Part shown: piece after piece, positions 4,762 through 8,441 of the stretch
Position numbering within the stretch: position 1 is the stretch's first letter
Layout: each line of letters opens with the position of its first letter
Assembly (NCBI GenBank): GCA_002789895.1
Contig: PFUC01000045.1
Span: forward strand, 1-8,441
Length of the DNA: 8,441 nt
From: Candidatus Collierbacteria bacterium CG_4_9_14_3_um_filter_43_16
GTDB taxonomy: Bacteria; Patescibacteriota; Microgenomatia; UBA1400; MFAQ01
Reading direction: 5' to 3'
Made by a program: the position numbers and the translations under genes
The notes under the pieces: generated by a model
The model's input: the letters and a program-made list of their open reading frames with translations, nothing else
What the model was told of the DNA's origin: nothing
Database searches by the model: none

Positions 4762-5937
4762 TTAGGCGATGACTTTGGTAATGGCACCGGCGCCGACCGT
4801 CAAACCTCCTTCGCGGATAGCGAAGCGTTGTCCTTCGGTCATAGCAATGGGCTGAATTAGTTCGACGGTCATCTTGGCGTTGTCACCAGGCATGATCATT
4901 TCGACACCTTCAGCGAGCTTAACTTCACCAGTTACATCAGTGGTGCGAATGAAGAATTGAGGCTTGTAACCAGAGAACATGGGGCTGTGACGGCCACCTT
5001 CGTCTTTACCTAAAATATAGGCTTCGGCTTCGAACTTGGTGTGAGGTTTGATGGATCCAGTTTTGGCCAGAACTTGACCTCTTTGAACGTCATCCTTTTC
5101 GATACCTCTCAAGAGGAGACCAACATTGTCGCCCGCTTGACCCTGTTCGAGCTGTTGGTGGAACATTTCTACTCCGGTGACGACGGATTTGGCAGTAGGA
5201 TTGATACCAACAATTTCGATTTCTTCACCGACCTTGATGACACCGGTTTCGATACGACCGGTAACGACGGTACCGCGACCTTTGATAGAGAAAACATCTT
5301 CGATGGGCATAAGGAAGGGCTTAGCAAGCTCACGAACCGGATCAGGAATCCATTCGTCGACGGTGTCCATTAGCTTCATAATGCCATCTTGGGCATCTTT
5401 GTCGCCTTCGAGAGCTTTCAGGGCGGAAACACGAACGATGGGGGTGTCTTCTTCAAAACCATATTTCTTGAGCTTCTCACGGATTTCCATCTCGACCAGT
5501 TCGAGGAGTTCTTCGTCAGAGACGGCATCGCATTTGTTAAGAGCGACGACCAAGCGAGGCACGTTGACCTGGTGAGCCAAGAGCATGTGCTCGTTGGTTT
5601 GAGGCATGGGGCCATCGGTGGCGGCGACGACTAAGATGGCGCCGTCCATCTGAGCGGCACCGGTAATCATATTCTTAATGTAGTCACGGTGGCCGGGGCA
5701 ATCAATATGGGCGTAGTGACGTTTCTTGGTTTCGTATGGGACGTGGGAGATCTGAATTGTAACTCCACGCTCTCTCTCCTCAGGGGACTTATCAATTTGG
5801 TCGAAGGGAAGAGCTTCCGCTAGACCCTGAGAGGCCAAAGTAGTAGTAATAGCCGCGGTTAATGTGGTCTTGCCGTGGTCGACGTGACCAATAGTGCCAA
5901 TATTAACGTGAGGTTTGGTTCTTTGAAAGGTTGCCAT
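4762..5937 (-). CDS. tuf: Elongation factor Tu (EF-Tu)
   Basis: EF-Tu is the GTPase that carries aminoacyl-tRNA to the ribosomal A site. The 391-residue product matches the family length (about 393-400). The G domain shows GHVDHGKT (17-24), switch I RGVTI (57-61), DCPGH (79-83, with the catalytic His83), NKCD (134-137) and SAL (171-173). Beta-barrel domain II includes [19 protein letters not shown], and domain III ends with [17 protein letters not shown]. Two differences from typical bacterial EF-Tu are visible. The residue after the catalytic His is Arg (GHRDYIKNM instead of GHADYVKNM), as in archaeal and eukaryotic EF1A, and switch I has Val where E. coli has Ile60. It lies 68 bp after fusA, with a possible promoter in that gap. 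The start is preceded by an AT-rich tract and no Shine-Dalgarno sequence. Confidence 0.99.
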   Translation of the reverse strand: MATFQRTKPHVNIGTIGHVDHGKTTLTAAITTTLASQGLAEALPFDQIDKSPEERERGVTIQISHVPYETKKRHYAHIDCPGHRDYIKNMITGAAQMDGAILVVAATDGPMPQTNEHMLLAHQVNVPRLVVALNKCDAVSDEELLELVEMEIREKLKKYGFEEDTPIVRVSALKALEGDKDAQDGIMKLMDTVDEWIPDPVRELAKPFLMPIEDVFSIKGRGTVVTGRIETGVIKVGEEIEIVGINPTAKSVVTGVEMFHQQLEQGQAGDNVGLLLRGIEKDDVQRGQVLAKTGSIKPHTKFEAEAYILGKDEGGRHSPMFSGYKPQFFIRTTDVTGEVKLAEGVEMIMPGDNAKMTVELIQPIAMTEGQRFAIREGGLTVGAGAITKVIA

Positions 5938-5987
5938 TTTTGTTAATTATTTTTATATTTGGTAATTGCTATTTTTCGAGCCTGTTT

Positions 5988-5996
5988 ATTTTAGCA
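5988..5996 (-). promoter_or_regulatory. Candidate extended -10 promoter for tuf
   Basis: On the minus strand TGCTAAAAT fits an extended -10 box (TGN followed by TATAAT with one mismatch). It lies about 50 bp upstream of the tuf ATG, in the fusA-tuf gap. No good -35 hexamer is visible at 17 bp. It resembles the TGCTACAAT found upstream of fusA. A separate tuf promoter would allow EF-Tu to exceed EF-G, but AT-rich DNA makes chance matches common. Confidence 0.3.
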
Positions 5997-6005
5997 GATT
6001 TTATC

Positions 6006-8129
6006 CTAATTTGCCGGGGATTTCAATAGTTTGGTGGCCAAACTATTGGGGAGATCTTGATAATGTGATGGCTCCATATAATAAGAGGCGCGACCGGCAG
6101 TTAGAGAACGGATGGCAGTAGCATAGGCTGAAAGCTCTGATAAGGGGACTGTAGCAGTGATAACACGGGCATTGCCACGCTGAGCGGTACCGGCGATTTG
6201 GGCGCGACGAGAAGATAGATCCCCAATAATGTCACCCATATTACCTTCAGGAGTAGTCACCTCCACCTTCATAATTGGTTCGAGAATTACCGGAGAAGCA
6301 TTCTTGACCGCGTCTTGGACTGCCATTGAGCCAGCTATCTTAAAGGACATTTCGGACGAGTCAACTTCGTGGAAACTTCCATCGACAACAGCTACATCAA
6401 GGTCTACCATCTGAAAACCGGCGATAATACCGTTGTCCAAGGCTTCACGAACGCCTTTTTCAATGGGAGAAATAAATTCTTTAGGAATTGTGCCGCCGAC
6501 AATTTTATTAGTGAAAGTGAAGCCTTCCCCACGGGGTTTGGGAGTAACTTCCAAAATACAGTGACCATACTGACCGCGTCCACCAGACTGACGAATATAT
6601 TTTCCCTCACCCTTAGCAAACTTGGTAATAGTCTCGCGATAGGCAACTTGAGGGGCACCTGTGGTAGCCTCAACTTTGAATTCACGACGCAGACGATCGA
6701 CCAAAATTTCGAGGTGAAGTTCGCCCATACCAGCGATAACGGTTTGCCCAGTCTCGTGGTCGGTTCTGATTCTAAAAGTAGGATCTTCTTCAGCCAGACG
6801 ACCAAGAGCCAAATCTAGTTTTTCTTGATCAGCCTTGGTCTTGGGTTCGATTGCTAAAGAAATAACCGGATCGGGGAAGTTGATTGACTCTAGAATTAGG
6901 GGTTTGTTTTCATCACAAAGTGTGTCACCAGTTTTGGTGGCTTTGAGACCGACAACACCAACAATTTCTCCAGCGCTCGCTTCGGATACTTCCTCACGGG
7001 TATTGGCATGCATGAGCATCAAACGACCGAGGCGTTCGCGCTCGCGCTTACTGGCGTTGTAGACAAAAGTCCCGGAGGTAATTTTGCCTGAATAAACACG
7101 AACATAAGTGAGTTTGCCTACATGAGGGTCGGCCTGAATCTTGAAAGCAAGGCCAGAAAAGGGCTCACTGGGGTCTGCCTTACGGATTTCCTCTTCGTTG
7201 GTCTCGGGGTTGATGCCGGCTGTGAGAGGCTTGTCCAAAGGTGAAGGCAGAAAATCGACGACGGCATCAAGAAGAGGTTGGACACCTTTATTGCGAAGAG
7301 AAGAGCCTGGGAATACCGGTACAATCTGGTTTTTACAAGTGGCGGTGCGGAGAGCGGCTTTCAGCGACATCATATCCGGCTCGGTACCCCCAAGATATTG
7401 CTCCATGAGAGTCTCGTCGAACTCAACAACTGACTCGATAAGCTTGGCACGTTCTTTTTCACCTTCATCTTTCATCTCCTCCGGGAAGCCGTCGGTGACG
7501 ACATATTTGGCTCCGGTTTCGTCACCTTGCCAGACGACAGTTTTGCGTTCCAAAAGTAAAACTACACCTCTAAAAGTATTTTCGACCCCAAGAGGAAGGG
7601 CCATGATAGCTGTCTTTGCGCCCAGCTTCTCGTGAACATCTTTAATAGTGGCCATGTAATCGGCACCCAAGACGTCCATCTTGTTTATAAAGGCAATACG
7701 AGGCACGTGGTATTTGTCTGCTTGGCGCCAGACAGTTTCGGTCTGAGATTGAACACCGGAGCCGGCGTCGAGAACGATGACTCCACCATCGAGGACACGC
7801 AAAGAGCGCTCAACTTCGGCGGTAAAATCGACATGGCCTGGTGTATCGATGATGTTGAAACGGTGTTCTTCTTTGAGGCGAGCGTCAGCAAATACCGGTG
7901 TCCAAAAAGCAGTGGTGGCGGCGGAAACAATGGTAATGCCGCGCTCTTTTTCCTGCTCCATCCAGTCCATTTGGGTATTACCTTCGTCAATATCCCCTAT
8001 CTTGTAAGACTTTCCCGTATAAAAAAGAATACGTTCGGTGGTGGTGGTTTTGCCTGCATCAATGTGAGCAATGATACCTGTATTTCTAACACGGTCTAGA
8101 GGGACTTTTTTTCCGGTAGGAGCGGCCAT
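6006..8129 (-). CDS. fusA: Elongation factor G (EF-G)
   Basis: EF-G is the GTPase that drives tRNA-mRNA translocation and, with RRF, ribosome recycling. The 707-residue product matches EF-G1 length. The G domain has [19 protein letters not shown] (21-39), RGITI (63-67), DTPGHVDF (95-102), NKMD (149-152) and GSSL near 275-278. Domain II begins around residue 325 ([25 protein letters not shown]). Domain III carries [28 protein letters not shown] (448-475). Domain IV carries the decoding-centre tip [16 protein letters not shown] (585-600) with the conserved His587, and domain V ends the protein. Small departures include [10 protein letters not shown] where NKMDR is usual. It is the first gene of the visible operon and the only complete one ending in TAG. 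The rpsL-rpsG pair that usually precedes it is not within the next 312 bp. The ATG follows an A-rich tract without a Shine-Dalgarno sequence. Confidence 0.99.
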   Translation of the reverse strand: MAAPTGKKVPLDRVRNTGIIAHIDAGKTTTTERILFYTGKSYKIGDIDEGNTQMDWMEQEKERGITIVSAATTAFWTPVFADARLKEEHRFNIIDTPGHVDFTAEVERSLRVLDGGVIVLDAGSGVQSQTETVWRQADKYHVPRIAFINKMDVLGADYMATIKDVHEKLGAKTAIMALPLGVENTFRGVVLLLERKTVVWQGDETGAKYVVTDGFPEEMKDEGEKERAKLIESVVEFDETLMEQYLGGTEPDMMSLKAALRTATCKNQIVPVFPGSSLRNKGVQPLLDAVVDFLPSPLDKPLTAGINPETNEEEIRKADPSEPFSGLAFKIQADPHVGKLTYVRVYSGKITSGTFVYNASKRERERLGRLMLMHANTREEVSEASAGEIVGVVGLKATKTGDTLCDENKPLILESINFPDPVISLAIEPKTKADQEKLDLALGRLAEEDPTFRIRTDHETGQTVIAGMGELHLEILVDRLRREFKVEATTGAPQVAYRETITKFAKGEGKYIRQSGGRGQYGHCILEVTPKPRGEGFTFTNKIVGGTIPKEFISPIEKGVREALDNGIIAGFQMVDLDVAVVDGSFHEVDSSEMSFKIAGSMAVQDAVKNASPVILEPIMKVEVTTPEGNMGDIIGDLSSRRAQIAGTAQRGNARVITATVPLSELSAYATAIRSLTAGRASYYMEPSHYQDLPNSLATKLLKSPAN

Positions 8130-8141
8130 TTTGAGTTATTG

Positions 8142-8181
8142 GTTACTAGTGATCAGTGCGAGGTGCCTAGTAACTAGTGAT
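8142..8181. repeat. ACTAGT-containing inverted and direct repeat in the fusA leader
   Basis: GTTACTAG (8142-8149) and CTAGTAAC (8167-8174) are perfect 8-bp inverted arms with a 17-base loop. TTACTAGTGAT (8143-8153) and TAACTAGTGAT (8171-8181) are also near-identical direct copies, each containing the palindrome ACTAGT. The element ends 13 bp before the fusA start codon, inside the presumed 5' leader. It could be a leader hairpin affecting fusA translation or a small dispersed repeat; the sequence does not decide. Confidence 0.55.
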
Positions 8182-8228
8182 AGTTTTATTTAATATTTAT
8201 CGGTGACTATTTAGTTGGCGAACAAAAC

Positions 8229-8246
8229 CTCTCCGATAATGGAGAG
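8229..8246 (-). terminator. Short hairpin with T-rich tail in the fusA leader
   Basis: CTCTCC (8229-8234) and GGAGAG (8241-8246) are perfect 6-bp arms around a 6-base loop. On the minus strand the stem is followed by GTTTTGTT. It begins roughly 9 bases after the transcription start predicted from the promoter at 8262-8270. It could be a 5' stabilising hairpin of the fusA transcript, or a weak terminator for transcription arriving from further upstream. The stem is short and the T-run is interrupted. Confidence 0.35.
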
Positions 8247-8261
8247 ATATTCACGAGGCTA

Positions 8262-8270
8262 ATTGTAGCA
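8262..8270 (-). promoter_or_regulatory. Candidate extended -10 promoter for the fusA operon
   Basis: On the minus strand TGCTACAAT matches an extended -10 box (TGN then TATAAT with one mismatch). Transcription would start near 8255, giving a leader of about 125 bases before the fusA ATG. A TTGAGA lies upstream but only 11 bp away, too close to act as a normal -35; extended -10 promoters can work without one. It is the best promoter-like sequence in the upstream region. Confidence 0.45.
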
Positions 8271-8326
8271 CAAAGCATTCTCAAAATAAAATTCTAAAAA
8301 ACGAGGGTGTTGAATTACTCACCGGT

Positions 8327-8403
8327 GTCATCCCGAGCGTAGTGAGGATCGTTGATCCCCGTAGGTGAGGATCTCACTCCAGCCACAAATGATGGTGTGA
8401 GAT
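8327..8403. repeat. Palindromic dispersed repeat upstream of fusA
   Basis: On the plus strand the unit begins GTCATCCCGAGCGTAGTGAG and includes two near-identical copies of GTAGTGAGGATC (8339-8350 and, with an extra G, 8361-8373). Between them GGATC-GTT-GATCC forms a small inverted repeat (8346-8358). The end, ATCTCACTCC (8371-8380), is matched by GGTGTGAGAT (8394-8403), 9 of 10 bases inverted, with a 13-base loop. A perfect palindrome CACCGGTG (8320-8327) adjoins the left end. It shares the GTCAT...CGAG opening and ATCTCACTCC ending with the unit in rplV. Confidence 0.6.
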
Positions 8404-8441
8404 TTCGACGTTACTTTTGCTGGTGTTGACATAATTTTTGT

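Larger units (their letters stand above)
8130..8441. other. Intergenic region upstream of fusA without a recognisable gene
   Basis: This 312-bp stretch contains no convincing coding sequence on either strand. From fusA outward it holds an inverted/direct ACTAGT repeat, a hairpin followed by a T-rich run, an extended -10 promoter candidate, and a palindromic dispersed repeat. The only minus-strand ORF, 34 codons at 8328-8432, is made largely of the repeat and shows no family resemblance. There is no sign of rpsG or rpsL coding sequence. On the plus strand a TTGACA hexamer sits at 8426-8431, but any matching -10 would fall outside the window. Confidence 0.7.

Noticed and set aside
7141..7635. 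164-residue plus-strand ORF, and other long plus-strand ORFs opposite fusA and tuf
   Set aside because: They are antisense to conserved GTPase coding sequence and composed of Ser/Arg-rich shadow translation, with no recognisable motif.
8327..8403. CRISPR-like repeat pattern
   Set aside because: The near-identical copies are too few and too close, without spacers of regular length; they are internal arms of a palindromic repeat.
8426..8431. Perfect TTGACA on the plus strand, possible divergent promoter
   Set aside because: The matching -10 position lies beyond the window and the hexamer borders repeat sequence, so it cannot be supported.
8328..8432. 34-codon minus-strand ORF upstream of fusA (begins MSTPAKVTSK)
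   Set aside because: Most of it is the palindromic repeat; there is no family resemblance and no initiation signal, and its length is within chance.

Overview
The window is a continuous stretch of a bacterial str/S10 translation gene cluster, read entirely from the minus strand. In transcription order (right to left) it holds fusA (EF-G), tuf (EF-Tu), rpsJ (uS10), rplC (uL3), rplD (uL4), rplW (uL23), rplB (uL2), rpsS (uS19), rplV (uL22), rpsC (uS3), rplP (uL16) and the start of rpmC (uL29), which runs off the left edge. This is the classical bacterial order, with the str and S10 units joined directly. Eleven genes are complete; ten of them end in TAA and fusA ends in TAG.

The proteins are clearly bacterial but divergent. 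uL2 is short at its N terminus, uL3 is short and lacks the PrmB-type glutamine, and EF-Tu has an Arg after the catalytic His. None of the twelve starts has a recognisable Shine-Dalgarno sequence; A-rich tracts precede many of them instead. Together with short dispersed repeats of the GTCATTGCGAG...AATCTC kind, this suggests a Candidate Phyla Radiation (Patescibacteria) genome, perhaps Microgenomates-like. That placement is inference from general impression and not from a search.

Layout. Positions 8130-8441 contain no convincing gene: they hold a palindromic dispersed repeat, an extended -10 promoter candidate for fusA, and a leader with two inverted repeats. fusA and tuf follow, separated by 68 bp with a second extended -10 candidate. 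rpsJ is followed by an unusual 104-bp gap with an attenuator-like arrangement of four pairing segments, ending in a hairpin and a T-run. From rplC to rpsC the genes are packed 1-11 bp apart. The rpsC-rplP gap carries three alternating heptad repeats, and rplP overlaps rpmC by 8 bp.

The products assemble the peptidyl-transferase and exit-tunnel regions of the 50S subunit (uL2, uL3, uL4, uL16, uL22, uL23, uL29) and the 30S head (uS3, uS10, uS19). EF-Tu delivers aminoacyl-tRNA and EF-G drives translocation. The most notable points are a dispersed palindromic repeat that appears to be part of the rplV reading frame as a C-terminal tail, and the attenuator-like structure between rpsJ and rplC. I did not find a novel multi-gene system; the window is a core translation operon with interesting small-scale structure.
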